Shown here piece after piece: positions 1 through 8,907 of a stretch of DNA of 64,000 nucleotides. The DNA is from Burkholderiales bacterium (GTDB lineage: Bacteria; Pseudomonadota; Gammaproteobacteria; Burkholderiales; SG8-39), in the NCBI GenBank assembly GCA_017880775.1, contig JADGRQ010000015.1, positions 1 to 64,000 on the forward strand. The letters are read 5' to 3'. The notes beneath the pieces are model-generated. The model was not told where the DNA came from, made no database searches, and saw only the letters and a list, made by a program, of their open reading frames with translations. The stretch's first letter is position 1, and each line of letters begins with the position of its first letter. Position numbers and translations under genes: made by a program.

Positions 1-1911
1 CGCCGCCAGCGTCGCCGGATCGGGTTCCTGGCCGGTCTCCTGCAGGATCTGGCGGGAGATGCGGTTCATCTTGTTGATGGTCTCGATCATGTGCACCGGA
101 ATGCGGATGGTGCGCGCCTGGTCGGCGATCGAGCGCGTGATCGCCTGCCGGATCCACCAGGTGGCGTAAGTCGAGAACTTGTAGCCGCGGCGGTATTCGA
201 ACTTGTCCACCGCCTTCATCAGGCCGATGTTGCCTTCCTGGATCAGGTCGAGGAACTGCAGGCCGCGGTTGGTGTATTTCTTCGCGATCGAGATCACCAG
301 GCGCAGGTTCGCCTCGGTCATTTCGCGCTTGGCGCGGCGGGCCTTGGCCTCGCCGGTGGACATCTGCTTGTTGATTTCCTTGAGATCCTTCAGCGGGATG
401 CCGATCTTGCGCTGCACGTCCTGCATCCTGCTGAGCATCTCGAGCACCGCAGGCTCCAGGCGCACCAGCGCCTCGCTCCACGGGTGGCCGGCGTTGATCT
501 CGTTGGCGAGCCAGCGCTTGGAAGCCTCGGTGCCGGCGAACACCTTGATGAAATGCGCCCGCGGCATGTTCGCCTTGTTGACGCAGACGTCGTGGATGCC
601 GCGCTCGTAGGAGCGCACCCCGTCCACCAGGCTGCGCATGCTGTCGCACAACCGCTCGACGGTGCGCGCAGTGAAGCGGATGTTCATCAGCTCGTTGCCG
701 ATCTGGTCGCGCGCCCGCATGAATTCCTTGTCCTTCGAGCCCTTGCTCTCGAGCACCTTTTTCATGCGCTCGTTCAGGCGCCGGATTCGCGCGAACTTCT
801 CCAGCGCCTTGGTGCGCAGCGCAAGCAGGCTCGCCGCCTGGGCCGCCGCGACGGCTTCCTCGTCGAGTTCCTCCTCCTCGGCGACGTCGTCTTCCTCCTC
901 GTCTTCCTCGGCTTCAACCTTGCGCGGATCGAAGGTTTCCTTGGCGTGCGGATCGAGCAGGCCGTCGACCACCTCGTCGATGCGCGATTCGTCCTTCTCG
1001 ACGCGCTCGGCAAGGTCGAGGATCTCGCGGATGGTGGTCGGGCAGGCCGCCACCGCCTGAATCATGTGCTTCAGGCCTTCCTCGATGCGCTTGGCGATCT
1101 CGATCTCGCCTTCGCGCGTGAGCAGCTCCACCGAGCCCATCTCGCGCATGTACATGCGCACCGGATCGGTGGTGCGGCCGAATTCGGCATCGACCGTCGA
1201 GAGCGCTGCCTCGGCCTGCTCCTCGACGTCCTCGTCGGCGACCTGCGCGGGCGTGGCCTCGCTGATGATCAGCGTCTCTGCGTCGGGCGCCTGGTCGAAC
1301 ACCTGGATGCCCATGTCGCTGAAGGTCGAAATGATCGACTCGATCTGTTCGGCATCGACCAGGTCGTCGGGCAGATGGTCGTTGACCTCCGCGTAGGTGA
1401 GGAAGCCGCGCTCCTTGCCGAGCTTGATAAGGTTCTTCAGCCGCGCACGGCGCGCCTCGGCATCCTCCTTGGGCAGTTCGGCGGTGGCCGCAAGCCACTC
1501 CTCGCGCTTGCTGCGGCGCCCCGGGCGGCCGCCGCGCCCCTTTTTCTTCAGCCCCGCATTGACCTTGGCCTCGAGCAGGTCGAGCGCATGCCGGGTGCTC
1601 TTGATGGTCGGCTTGGCCGGTTTGACGGGCTTCGCATCGGACTTGACCGGCAGCGCCTTCGCGACCGGCGTTTCCTTGGCCAGGGGTTTCTTGCCCGGCT
1701 TCTTGTCTTTCGCGCGCGCCGCGGAGGGAGCGGGCAGGTGCTTGCGCGACGCCTTCGGCGTCGGCCTTGCTGTCGCGGGTTTCCTGGCGGCAACGGCTTT
1801 TTTCCTCGCGACCGCGCGTGCCTTTACCGGGTGTTTTTTCAACGCCTTGATCGCCTTGGGTTTTTTCTTCGCCGCGTGGGCCTTTTTGAGCTTGCGCTTG
1901 GCTTGGGCCAT
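1..1911 (-). CDS. rpoD: RNA polymerase primary sigma factor RpoD (sigma-70), 3' end cut by window edge
   Basis: Housekeeping sigma factor directing core RNA polymerase to -10/-35 promoters. The 637 codons in the window cover the start through region 3.0; region 4 (the -35 binding helix-turn-helix) lies outside. Region 1.2 ([13 protein letters not shown]), the acidic non-conserved region, and region 2 ([20 protein letters not shown]) are clear. The first ~110 residues are an unusual Lys/Ala/Pro-rich, very basic extension, which Burkholderiales RpoD proteins often have. The start at 1911 is preceded by GTGAGG. It is the last gene of the minus-strand operon rpsU-yqeY-dnaG-rpoD, 84 bases after dnaG. 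Family assignment is essentially certain. Confidence 0.98.
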   Translation of the reverse strand, partial: MAQAKRKLKKAHAAKKKPKAIKALKKHPVKARAVARKKAVAARKPATARPTPKASRKHLPAPSAARAKDKKPGKKPLAKETPVAKALPVKSDAKPVKPAKPTIKSTRHALDLLEAKVNAGLKKKGRGGRPGRRSKREEWLAATAELPKEDAEARRARLKNLIKLGKERGFLTYAEVNDHLPDDLVDAEQIESIISTFSDMGIQVFDQAPDAETLIISEATPAQVADEDVEEQAEAALSTVDAEFGRTTDPVRMYMREMGSVELLTREGEIEIAKRIEEGLKHMIQAVAACPTTIREILDLAERVEKDESRIDEVVDGLLDPHAKETFDPRKVEAEEDEEEDDVAEEEELDEEAVAAAQAASLLALRTKALEKFARIRRLNERMKKVLESKGSKDKEFMRARDQIGNELMNIRFTARTVERLCDSMRSLVDGVRSYERGIHDVCVNKANMPRAHFIKVFAGTEASKRWLANEINAGHPWSEALVRLEPAVLEMLSRMQDVQRKIGIPLKDLKEINKQMSTGEAKARRAKREMTEANLRLVISIAKKYTNRGLQFLDLIQEGNIGLMKAVDKFEYRRGYKFSTYATWWIRQAITRSIADQARTIRIPVHMIETINKMNRISRQILQETGQEPDPATLAA

Positions 1912-1995
1912 CAGTGCCTCACCGGGAGAAAAAGGGAAACCGGAAATTATAGCAAAGCAGATGGGGACGCTGTCGCTTTTTTAAACCACGCGGGC

Positions 1996-3717
1996 TCATG
2001 CGCGCTGGCGCTTCAGTTCGGCAAGTTCCTGAATGCGACGGGCACGCTCCGCGCCTGAGAGGCCCGTGATTTCCTCGTTCTTGCGCTCGATGCGCCGTAT
2101 CAGCTGGATCTGCCGGAATTCCTGCTCGGCCACTTCCGGGCTCATCTCGATCTCGAGCAGCGAGGCCTGCGCGCGCTCCAGCAGCTCGGCGTGCGGACTG
2201 CCGGCAAAGGCTTCGATCAGCTGCGCCTCGGTGAGCGGCTCGGCCCATCCGCCCTGACAGCAGTGCGCGGCGAGCGCCGCCACCGCCCTGCCCTCCGGCA
2301 AATTCCGGTCGAACAGTTCGAGATCGAGCTCGGCGGCAAGGTTCGGCTGCGTCAACAGCGATCTCAGCAACTGCGCCTCGGGCGAGAGCGGTGGCGACGC
2401 TTGCACGCGCGCCGGTGCCGGGCGCGCGTAGGCTGACGTGACGCGCATCTCCAGCAGCCGCTCGGCCTCCTCCTGCGACACGCGCGCGAGCTGCGCCACT
2501 TCCTTCACCATTTGCAGCCTCAATCCGGGCGCCGCGACCTTGTGCAGATGCGGCCTGGCCACGGACAGAAACCGCGAACGGCCTTCCGGTGTCGCGAGAT
2601 CATTGCCGGCGCGCAGTTCGCCCAGCAGGAACCCCGAGAGGGTCTGCGCTTCGCCCGCAAGGTGCTCGAATGCGTCCCTTCCATGGTTGCGCACGTAGGT
2701 GTCCGGGTCATCGCCTTCGGGCAGGAACAGGAACCTGAGCGGCTTTTGATCGAGCGCGAGCGGCAGGCTGACTTCGAGCGCGCGCCACGCAGCCTTGCGC
2801 CCGGCCGCGTCGCCGTCGAAGCAGAACACGATCTCGTCGGCCAGGCGCAACAGCTTGCCGACGTGCGTCGGGGTGGTCGCCGTACCGAGCGTGGCCACCG
2901 CGTAGCCCACCCCGAATTGCGCAAGCGACACCACGTCCATATAGCCCTCGACCACCAGCACGCGACTCGAGGTGCGCATCGCCTCGCGCGCCTGCACGAG
3001 ACCATACAGTTCGCGGCCCTTCTCGAACAGCACGGTCTCGGGCGAGTTGAGGTATTTGGGCTCGTCTTCGCCCATCACGCGGCCGCCGAAACCGATTGCA
3101 GCGCCGCGCGCATTGAAGATCGGAAACATGACCCGGTCACGGAAGCGGTCGTAGCGCTTGCCATCGCCTGCAATCACCAAGCCTGCGTCGACCAACGCCT
3201 TGTCCTCGTACTCCGGAAACGCGGCCTTCAGGCCCTGCCAGTCATCCGGTGCATAGCCGATGCGAAACCGCGCCGCGATCTCGCCGGTGAGCCCGCGCCC
3301 CTTGAGGTAGGCGATCGCGGGCTCGGATTTCTTCAGCTCTGCGCGATAGAACTCCATCGCGCGCTCGATGACCGCGTACAGGTCCTGCTCGCGGTCCGTC
3401 TGCTCCTTCGGTCGCTGGCGCGAAGCATCCTCGGGCACCGTCATGCCCGTGCCCGCGGCGAGATCCTTCACCGCCTCCACGTAGCCCATGCCGGCATAGG
3501 CCATGAGAAAGCCGATCGCGTTGCCATGCTGTCCGCAACCGAAGCAGTGGTAGAACTGTTTCACGGGGCTGACCGTGAACGACGGCGATTTCTCGGTGTG
3601 GAACGGGCAAAGGCTCATGAAGTTCGCTCCGCCCTTTTTCAGCTGGACGTAGCGCGACACGACGTCGACGATGTCGACGCGATTGAGGAGATCCTGCTTG
3701 AATGATTCGGGTATCAC
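1996..3717 (-). CDS. dnaG: DNA primase DnaG
   Basis: Synthesises RNA primers at the replication fork. The 573 residues begin with the CHC2 zinc-binding domain (ligands C37, H40, C58, C61 in CPFH and CFGC), followed by the TOPRIM catalytic core with VVEGYMDVV and FCFDGDAAGRKA, the acidic residues that hold catalytic magnesium, and a C-terminal DnaB-interacting helical region. Length is normal for a bacterial primase. It lies between yqeY (40 bases upstream) and rpoD on the same strand, the classical macromolecular-synthesis operon arrangement. Confidence 0.98.
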   Translation of the reverse strand: MIPESFKQDLLNRVDIVDVVSRYVQLKKGGANFMSLCPFHTEKSPSFTVSPVKQFYHCFGCGQHGNAIGFLMAYAGMGYVEAVKDLAAGTGMTVPEDASRQRPKEQTDREQDLYAVIERAMEFYRAELKKSEPAIAYLKGRGLTGEIAARFRIGYAPDDWQGLKAAFPEYEDKALVDAGLVIAGDGKRYDRFRDRVMFPIFNARGAAIGFGGRVMGEDEPKYLNSPETVLFEKGRELYGLVQAREAMRTSSRVLVVEGYMDVVSLAQFGVGYAVATLGTATTPTHVGKLLRLADEIVFCFDGDAAGRKAAWRALEVSLPLALDQKPLRFLFLPEGDDPDTYVRNHGRDAFEHLAGEAQTLSGFLLGELRAGNDLATPEGRSRFLSVARPHLHKVAAPGLRLQMVKEVAQLARVSQEEAERLLEMRVTSAYARPAPARVQASPPLSPEAQLLRSLLTQPNLAAELDLELFDRNLPEGRAVAALAAHCCQGGWAEPLTEAQLIEAFAGSPHAELLERAQASLLEIEMSPEVAEQEFRQIQLIRRIERKNEEITGLSGAERARRIQELAELKRQRA

Positions 3718-3757
3718 TGCGCGGAACCAAGCTGCGGCACAGCGATAGTCTAGTCGT

Positions 3758-4204
3758 TCAACCGCCGAGTCTGGCCTTCACCAGCGCGGAGACCTTCGCC
3801 ATGTCGGCGCGGCCGGCAAGGCGGGATTTGAGCAGCGCCATCGCCTTGCCCATGTCCTTGACGCTTGCGGCGCCGGATTCGGTGACCGCGGCGGCGATCG
3901 CGGCGGCAATCTCGGCTTCGCCCATCTGCTGCGGCAGGTACGCGGTGAGCACGCCCATCTCGAATTTCTCCGCGTCGGCAAGGTCCTGGCGGCCCGCCGC
4001 CTGGTACTGCGTCACCGACTCGCGGCGCTGCTTCATCATCTTCTCGATGATCGAGAGCACGTCGGCGTCGGACAATTCGACGCGCTCGTCGACCTCCTTC
4101 TGCTTCAGCGCGGCAAGCAGCAGGCGGATGGCCCCCAGGCGCGCCGGGTCCTTCGCGCGCATGGCGGCCTTCATGTCATCGGTGATCTGTTGCTTGAGGG
4201 ACAA
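3758..4204 (-). CDS. yqeY: GatB/YqeY domain protein
   Basis: A 148-residue all-helical YqeY-family protein. It begins MSLKQQITDDMKAAMRAKD, and its C-terminal part resembles the tRNA-binding tail domain of GatB. It is expected to be cytosolic; its exact role is not established, although a tRNA-related or amidotransferase-associated function is usually proposed. Placement between rpsU (32 bases upstream) and dnaG is common in Proteobacteria and supports the call. Length is normal for the family. Confidence 0.93.
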   Translation of the reverse strand: MSLKQQITDDMKAAMRAKDPARLGAIRLLLAALKQKEVDERVELSDADVLSIIEKMMKQRRESVTQYQAAGRQDLADAEKFEMGVLTAYLPQQMGEAEIAAAIAAAVTESGAASVKDMGKAMALLKSRLAGRADMAKVSALVKARLGG

Positions 4205-4236
4205 CGGCGGGAACGACGCTGCTGCGGCGTTGCGCT

Positions 4237-4449
4237 TCAGTACATTTTCTTCGGCAGGAGCTGGCTGCGCAGGCGCTTGTGCAGTCGCTTCACCGCCGCC
4301 GCAGCCTTGCGCTTGCGCTCGGTGGTCGGTTTCTCGAAGTGTTCGCGGGCGCGCAATTCGGTGAGCAGCCCGGTTTTTTCCACGGTGCGCTTGAATCGGC
4401 GCAACGCCACTTCAAACGGCTCGTTTTCCTTGATGCGTACGGTAGGCAT
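4237..4449 (-). CDS. rpsU: 30S ribosomal protein S21
   Basis: Small-subunit ribosomal protein that helps base pairing of the 16S 3' end with mRNA leaders. The 70 residues show the family start [21 protein letters not shown] and a Lys/Arg-rich C-terminal helix. A strong ribosome site (GGAGAAAC) directly precedes the ATG at 4449. It is the first gene of the rpsU-yqeY-dnaG-rpoD operon, and its leader contains two overlapping hairpins and a T-run (separate entry). Confidence 0.98.
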   Translation of the reverse strand: MPTVRIKENEPFEVALRRFKRTVEKTGLLTELRAREHFEKPTTERKRKAAAAVKRLHKRLRSQLLPKKMY

Positions 4450-4457
4450 GTTTCTCC

Positions 4458-4494
4458 AAAAAAATCGAAAATATCTTTTCGCGACCGCGAAAAG
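4458..4494 (-). promoter_or_regulatory. Possible transcription attenuator in the rpsU leader
   Basis: On the minus strand, just upstream of rpsU, there is a 9-bp perfect inverted repeat (CTTTTCGCG / CGCGAAAAG, 4475-4494). Its downstream arm can pair instead with the next bases (CGAAAA-GATA-TTTTCG, 4466-4481). That second hairpin is followed by ATTTTTTT (T-run at 4458-4464) and then the GGAG ribosome site. Two mutually exclusive hairpins, the later one followed by a T-run, is the architecture of an attenuator. The terminator stem is short and AT-rich, so function is only inferred. Confidence 0.4.
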
Positions 4495-4631
4495 GTCTGA
4501 ATTCTAATGTAATCCCCGGGCTCCCCGCCAGCGGAGCGGCGCAGCCTGCGGTGCGCGCGCTGGACACCCGTGCCCGCGCAGTGCACACTCGCGCCGCGCT
4601 CAAGACACAAAACCCCTTGCCAAACAAAGAG

Positions 4632-5651
4632 ATGCTGATCCTCGGGATCGAGACCTCGTGCGATGAAACCGGTCTCGCGCTGTATCACAGCGACGATGGG
4701 CTGCTCGCCCACGAACTGCACTCGCAGGTGGCGATGCACGAAGCCTACGGCGGCGTGGTGCCCGAACTGGCCTCGCGCGATCACATCCGGCGCATCCTGC
4801 CGCTAACCCGCGCGGTGCTCGCGCGCAGCGGACGGGTACCGGCGGACCTGGACGCGATCGCATACACCGAAGGGCCGGGCCTTGCAGGCGCGTTGCTGGT
4901 CGGCGCCGCCTTCGCGAAGGGGCTCGCCCTCGCGCTCGGCATACCCTCGATCGGAATCCACCACCTCGAGGGCCATCTGCTCTCGCCGTTGCTCGCGCAC
5001 GGCGCGCCGCAGTTTCCGTTCGTCGCGCTGCTCGTCTCCGGCGGCCACACGCAGCTGATGCGCGTGGACGGCGTCGGCCGTTATGCGCTGCTGGGAGAGA
5101 CGCTCGACGACGCAGCGGGCGAAGCCTTCGACAAGTCTGCAAAGCTGCTGGGCCTGGGCTATCCGGGCGGGCCTGCGGTATCGCGGCTCGCCGAACGCGG
5201 CCGCGCCGGCCGTTTTTCGCTGCCGCGCCCGATGCTGCACAGCGGCAATCTGGATTTCAGTTTCAGCGGCCTGAAGACCGCCGTGCTCATCGCAGTGCGC
5301 GCCGCGCCGCAAGACGAAAGCGCGCGCGCCGACATCGCGCGCGAATTCCAGGCGGCGATGGTCGAAGTGCTGGTGGCGAAATCGCTCGCCGCGCTCGAAG
5401 CCACCGGCCTGCAGCGCCTGGTGGTGGCGGGCGGCGTCGGAGCCAACAGGCAACTGCGCGAGGCGCTCGATGCGAAGGCCGCGCGCGGCGGATTCGGGGT
5501 CTATTACCCGGAGCCCGAATTGTGCACCGACAACGGCGCGATGATCGCGTATGCGGGAGCGCTGCGCTTCGCGCGCGGCGAAGGTGCAACGACCAGCAGC
5601 TTCTCGGTGCGGCCGCGCTGGGAACTGGCGGAGTTCGAGCGCTCCGCCTAG
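4632..5651 (+). CDS. tsaD: tRNA N6-adenosine threonylcarbamoyltransferase TsaD
   Basis: Transfers threonylcarbamoyl from TC-AMP to A37 of ANN-decoding tRNAs (t6A). The 339 residues begin [14 protein letters not shown], the canonical N-terminus. An in-frame ATG 27 codons upstream (4551) exists but only adds non-homologous sequence. Metal ligands H111 and H115 (HHLEGH) and the ASKH-fold nucleotide motifs ([18 protein letters not shown]) are present. It is divergent from rpsU and overlaps the convergent plsY end by 4 bases. Its partner tsaC/sua5 is at 46.5-47.5 kb. Confidence 0.97.
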   Translation: MLILGIETSCDETGLALYHSDDGLLAHELHSQVAMHEAYGGVVPELASRDHIRRILPLTRAVLARSGRVPADLDAIAYTEGPGLAGALLVGAAFAKGLALALGIPSIGIHHLEGHLLSPLLAHGAPQFPFVALLVSGGHTQLMRVDGVGRYALLGETLDDAAGEAFDKSAKLLGLGYPGGPAVSRLAERGRAGRFSLPRPMLHSGNLDFSFSGLKTAVLIAVRAAPQDESARADIAREFQAAMVEVLVAKSLAALEATGLQRLVVAGGVGANRQLREALDAKAARGGFGVYYPEPELCTDNGAMIAYAGALRFARGEGATTSSFSVRPRWELAEFERSA

Positions 5652-6250
5652 GATTTCGCGCCCATGCGCGATTCTTCGCCCGCGACCAGCCGCGCGATGT
5701 TGGCGCGATGCCGCCAGATGAGCAGCAGCGAGATCAGCACCGCCGCCCACAGAACATTGGCGAACCCGAACAGCCAGAACGCGTACGCGGGCGCAAACAG
5801 CGCCGCGACCAGCGCGGCGAACGACGAGATGCGAAAAAATGCTGCGATCACGATCCACGTGACGAGCGTGCCCAGTCCGAGCCACAGATCGAATCCGAGC
5901 AGCACGCCGCAGGCCGTCGCAACGCCCTTGCCACCCCGGAAGCGGTGAAACACCGGGAACAGATGCCCGAGAAATGCCGCCGCGCCTGCGAGCGGAACGG
6001 CGATGGTCCCGATCCCGGTTTCGCCCGACGCGAGTTGCGCGAGGAACACGGCGACCCAGCCCTTGCCCGCGTCGCCGAGCAAAGTGAGCACCGCGGCCGC
6101 CTTGTTTCCGGTGCGCAGCACATTGGTTGCGCCGGGGTTTCCCGAGCCGTAGCTGTGCGGATCCGGCAGCGCGAACATGCGGCTCAGCACCACGGCGAAC
6201 GAAATCGAGCCGAGGAGGTATGCACCGACGACTATCAGCGCAGTGTGCAT
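5648..6250 (-). CDS. plsY: Glycerol-3-phosphate acyltransferase PlsY
   Basis: Inner-membrane enzyme transferring the acyl group of acyl-phosphate to glycerol-3-phosphate, the first step of phospholipid synthesis. It has 200 residues with about five to six membrane segments. The family motifs are [16 protein letters not shown] (substrate loop), [15 protein letters not shown] (catalytic/phosphate loop) and [10 protein letters not shown] near the end. It starts 34 bases from the divergent folB start and ends inside the last codons of tsaD. Confidence 0.97.
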   Translation of the reverse strand: MHTALIVVGAYLLGSISFAVVLSRMFALPDPHSYGSGNPGATNVLRTGNKAAAVLTLLGDAGKGWVAVFLAQLASGETGIGTIAVPLAGAAAFLGHLFPVFHRFRGGKGVATACGVLLGFDLWLGLGTLVTWIVIAAFFRISSFAALVAALFAPAYAFWLFGFANVLWAAVLISLLLIWRHRANIARLVAGEESRMGAKS

Positions 6251-6284
6251 GGCGCGGGAATTCTACCGCGTACAATGTCCGGCG

Positions 6285-6638
6285 ATGGACGTGATCTTCA
6301 TCCGCGAGCTGCGCGTCGAGACGCTGATCGGCTTTCACAAGCGCGAACGCCACGTGCCGCAGACCCTCCAGATGGACCTGGAAATCGGCATTGCGAACTC
6401 GGCCGTGTTCGCGTCGGACCTCGTCGCCGACTGCATCGATTACGAAAAAGTGACCATGCGCATCGGCGAGCTCGCCGCCGAGCGGCATTACAACCTCGTC
6501 GAGGCGTTTGCCGAGCGCGTCGCGCGCGCGCTGATCGAGGAATTCGGCGCCTCCTCGGCGAAGATTTCCGTGGCCAAGCTGGGCATCCTGAAGAACACCG
6601 GGCTGGTCGGCGTCGCGATCGAGCGAAAGAAGAACTAG
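6285..6638 (+). CDS. folB: Dihydroneopterin aldolase FolB
   Basis: Folate biosynthesis enzyme converting dihydroneopterin to 6-hydroxymethyl-dihydropterin and glycolaldehyde. The 117-residue protein begins MDVIFIRELRVETLIGF and carries the pterin-binding residues of the T-fold family (DYEKV, HYNLVEAFAER). The start at 6285 gives the family N-terminus; an upstream in-frame ATG at 6177 would run antisense into plsY and adds no homologous sequence. It is convergent with xerD, 5 bases away. Confidence 0.96.
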   Translation: MDVIFIRELRVETLIGFHKRERHVPQTLQMDLEIGIANSAVFASDLVADCIDYEKVTMRIGELAAERHYNLVEAFAERVARALIEEFGASSAKISVAKLGILKNTGLVGVAIERKKN

Positions 6639-6643
6639 TTCTT

Positions 6644-7582
6644 TCATCCTCTCGGATGGTGCTTCGCATGCAACTGCTTCAGCCGTTCGCGCGCCACATG
6701 GATGTAGATCTGGGTGGTGGAGATGTCGGCATGGCCGAGCAGCATCTGCACCACGCGCAGGTCGGCGCCATGGTTGATGAGGTGGGTGGCGAACGCGTGG
6801 CGCAGCGTGTGGGGCGACAGTGCCTTGCCGGGAACTGCGCGCGCCGCATGGCGCCTGATCAGGTGCCAGAACGCTTGGCGCGTCATGCCGGCGCCGCGCC
6901 CGGTGACGAACAGCGCATCGCTCGCCGTCTTTTTCAATAATAGCGGCCGCGCGTCGGCAATGTAGCGGCGCACCCAATCCACCGCCTCCTCGCCAAGCGG
7001 CACCAGGCGTTCCTTCGACCCCTTGCCGAGGACGCGCACCACGCCGGCCTCGAGATTGATCTCGAAGGTCTTGAGCCCGATCAGTTCGGAGACACGCAGG
7101 CCCGAGGCATACAGCGTTTCGAGCATCGCCCGGTCGCGCAGCCCGAGCGGTTTAGCCACCTCCGGCGCGGCGAGCAGCGCCTCCACATCCGACTCCGACA
7201 GGCTTTTCGGAAAGCGCGGGGCGCGCTTGGGCGGATCGATTTTCAATGTCGGATCGGTGTGCAAGATTTTTTCACGTACGCCGTACTGGTAGAAACGCTT
7301 GAGGCTGGAGAGCAGCCGCGCGTCCGACGAGGCCTTCGGGCTTTTCGCGCCGCGGTGCCGCGCCGCGAGGAAACCGTGCACATCGGCTTCGGTTGCCTGC
7401 GCGAGCGTGCGCGCTGCATCGCGCGCAAGCCAGGCGGCGAACTGCGCGAGGTCGCGCCGGTAGGCTTCGAGCGTGTTCTTCGACAAACCATCTTCCAGCC
7501 ACAGTGCGTCGCAGAACGAATCCAGCAGCGACGCATCGGCGTCGCCCGGTCTTACCGCGCCCGTTCGTGCTCGAGCAACCAT
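6644..7582 (-). CDS. xerD: Site-specific tyrosine recombinase XerD
   Basis: Chromosome dimer resolvase acting with XerC at dif. With the start at 7582 it has 312 residues, slightly longer than E. coli XerD. It has an N-terminal SAM-like core-binding domain (about 18-110) and a C-terminal catalytic domain with R163, K187, H258-R261 (HTLRHAFATH), H284 and nucleophile Y293. No phage or island partner is adjacent, so it is a housekeeping recombinase. The start overlaps the last 31 bases of ogt on the same strand, suggesting coupling; a longer start at 7660 is possible but not preferred. Confidence 0.93.
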   Translation of the reverse strand: MVARARTGAVRPGDADASLLDSFCDALWLEDGLSKNTLEAYRRDLAQFAAWLARDAARTLAQATEADVHGFLAARHRGAKSPKASSDARLLSSLKRFYQYGVREKILHTDPTLKIDPPKRAPRFPKSLSESDVEALLAAPEVAKPLGLRDRAMLETLYASGLRVSELIGLKTFEINLEAGVVRVLGKGSKERLVPLGEEAVDWVRRYIADARPLLLKKTASDALFVTGRGAGMTRQAFWHLIRRHAARAVPGKALSPHTLRHAFATHLINHGADLRVVQMLLGHADISTTQIYIHVARERLKQLHAKHHPRG

Positions 7583-8025
7583 CGCTTGATTTCGAGATGA
7601 AAACCCTCGCCGTGGTGCCCGAACCCCCCCAGGCCGTTGGCCGCCACCACGCGGTGGCACGGAATCACCAGCGGAAACCAGTTCGAACCGCAGGCCTGGC
7701 CGACCGCGCGCGGTGCGCTGCGCAACGCTTTGGCAATCTGTCCGTAGGTGAGTACCTCGCCGCGCGGGATCGCGCGTATCGCGCCCCAGATGCGGCGCTG
7801 GAACGGCGAACCCACCTCGGCGAGCGGCAGGTCGAACTTCACATCGGGATCATCGACGTACTTCTCGAGCTGGCGCGTTGCCCGCTCGGCGAGCGTGGTG
7901 CCCGGCGCAACCGTTGCGACCGACTTCGGCAGGAAGGCGATCTCCGCCAGCACGCCGGCATCGGTACGCACGCCGACGTGCATTGCAGGAAACGCGATCA
8001 CCGCGTCGAAGCGCTCCGCATTCAT
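7552..8025 (-). CDS. ogt: Methylated-DNA--protein-cysteine S-methyltransferase (Ogt/MGMT type)
   Basis: Suicidal repair protein that removes methyl groups from O6-methylguanine onto its own cysteine. The 157 residues contain the active-site motif IPCHRVV (C123), the upstream helix-turn-helix (TYGQIAKALRSAPRAVGQA) and the Asn hinge (GSNWFP). There is no AdaA domain, so it is Ogt-like. It overlaps xerD downstream by 31 bases and is joined upstream to a 47-codon ORF by an ATGA overlap. Confidence 0.96.
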   Translation of the reverse strand: MNAERFDAVIAFPAMHVGVRTDAGVLAEIAFLPKSVATVAPGTTLAERATRQLEKYVDDPDVKFDLPLAEVGSPFQRRIWGAIRAIPRGEVLTYGQIAKALRSAPRAVGQACGSNWFPLVIPCHRVVAANGLGGFGHHGEGFHLEIKRWLLEHERAR

Positions 8026-8165
8026 CGTAGCGCCAGCTTCTCGACCTTCATCAACAGGTCGTCCGCCATTTCGATCCGTTCGCGCGCAAATGCGGCTGCA
8101 ACCGGCTTGGTGCCGGTCAGCGCCCGAGCGGCCAAGTGAAACAGTTGGTCAGCGGTTTTTCTCAT
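8022..8165 (-). CDS. Small hypothetical protein (47 aa) coupled to ogt
   Basis: A 47-codon frame beginning MRKTADQLFHLAARALTGTK and ending in two amphipathic helices rich in Ala, Arg and Glu. I do not recognise the family. It is supported by its position: its stop and the ogt start overlap as ATGA, it is on the same strand, and it fills exactly the space between ogt and the divergent promoter of the hydrolase at 8226. It has no signal peptide or membrane segment. Translational coupling to ogt is inferred from the overlap. Confidence 0.55.
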   Translation of the reverse strand: MRKTADQLFHLAARALTGTKPVAAAFARERIEMADDLLMKVEKLALR

Positions 8166-8225
8166 CGCGCCGGAATTCTACCCGGCGCGGCTAGAATAGG
8201 CGCCCCAACGAACCACGGAGGAATC

Positions 8226-8894
8226 ATGGGCAAATCGGTCACGCTTAAGGCATCCGACGGGCATTCCTTCTCGGCGTATCGCGCCGACCCGGCCGGGAAG
8301 CCGCGCGGCGGCATCGTGGTCATTCAGGAGATTTTCGGTGTGAACAAGCATATCCGCGAGGTCGCGGATGGCTACGCGGCGGACGGCTATCTTGCGATCG
8401 CGCCGGCGCTGTTCGACCGCGTCCAGCGCGGCGTCGACATCGGATATACGCCGGAGGACATCCAGACCGGCATTGGCCTGAAAAGCAAGGTCGGCATCGA
8501 CATGGCGTTGATGGACGTTGCGCCGGCAATCAAGGCGGCATCGGAGGCCGGCAAGGTCGGCATCGTCGGCTATTGCTGGGGCGGTTACGTCGCGTGGATG
8601 GCGGCCGCGCGCGCCAGTGGCCTCGCCTGCTCGGTGCCGTACTATGGCGGCGGTGTCACCGACAACATCAATGAACAGCCCAAGTGCCCCGCGATGCTGC
8701 ATTTCGGCGACAAGGACCAGCACATTGCGCTCGCGGGCGTGGAAAAGCTGAAAGCGGCGCATCCGAAGCAGATCGTGCACATCTACGCCGCCGCCCATGG
8801 CTTCAACTGCGACCACCGCGGCTCGTACAACGCCGCGGCCGCGAAGCTTGCACGCGAGCGCACGCTGGAGTTTTTCCGCAAGCACGTCGGTTAG
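8226..8894 (+). CDS. Dienelactone hydrolase family protein
   Basis: A 222-residue alpha/beta hydrolase of the carboxymethylenebutenolidase family. The Cys-Asp-His triad is visible: C117 in GYCWGG, an Asp in FGDKD (about 162-164) and H191 in AAHGF. It is predicted cytosolic. The start at 8226 follows ACGGAGGAATC, a strong ribosome site. Whether it hydrolyses dienelactone or another lactone or ester cannot be told; no other chlorocatechol-pathway genes are adjacent. The next gene starts 13 bases downstream, so the two probably share a transcript. Confidence 0.9.
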   Translation: MGKSVTLKASDGHSFSAYRADPAGKPRGGIVVIQEIFGVNKHIREVADGYAADGYLAIAPALFDRVQRGVDIGYTPEDIQTGIGLKSKVGIDMALMDVAPAIKAASEAGKVGIVGYCWGGYVAWMAAARASGLACSVPYYGGGVTDNINEQPKCPAMLHFGDKDQHIALAGVEKLKAAHPKQIVHIYAAAHGFNCDHRGSYNAAAAKLARERTLEFFRKHVG

Positions 8895-8907
8895 AAGCTA
8901 CGCTGCC

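Noticed and set aside
91..2058. Long open frame on the plus strand antisense to rpoD (655 codons)
   Set aside because: It is a high-GC shadow: rpoD on the minus strand has full family homology, and the antisense frame has no recognisable motif.
5522..6940. 472-codon plus-strand frame across plsY and xerD
   Set aside because: It runs antisense to two recognised genes and through folB in another frame; its composition is typical of shadow translation.
4803..6977. 724-codon minus-strand frame across tsaD, folB and xerD
   Set aside because: It crosses three well-supported genes in other frames and is Arg/Ala-rich without conserved motifs.
6644..7582. XerD as an island or phage integrase
   Set aside because: Length, motifs and position among housekeeping genes fit chromosomal XerD, and no attachment repeats or cargo adjoin it.
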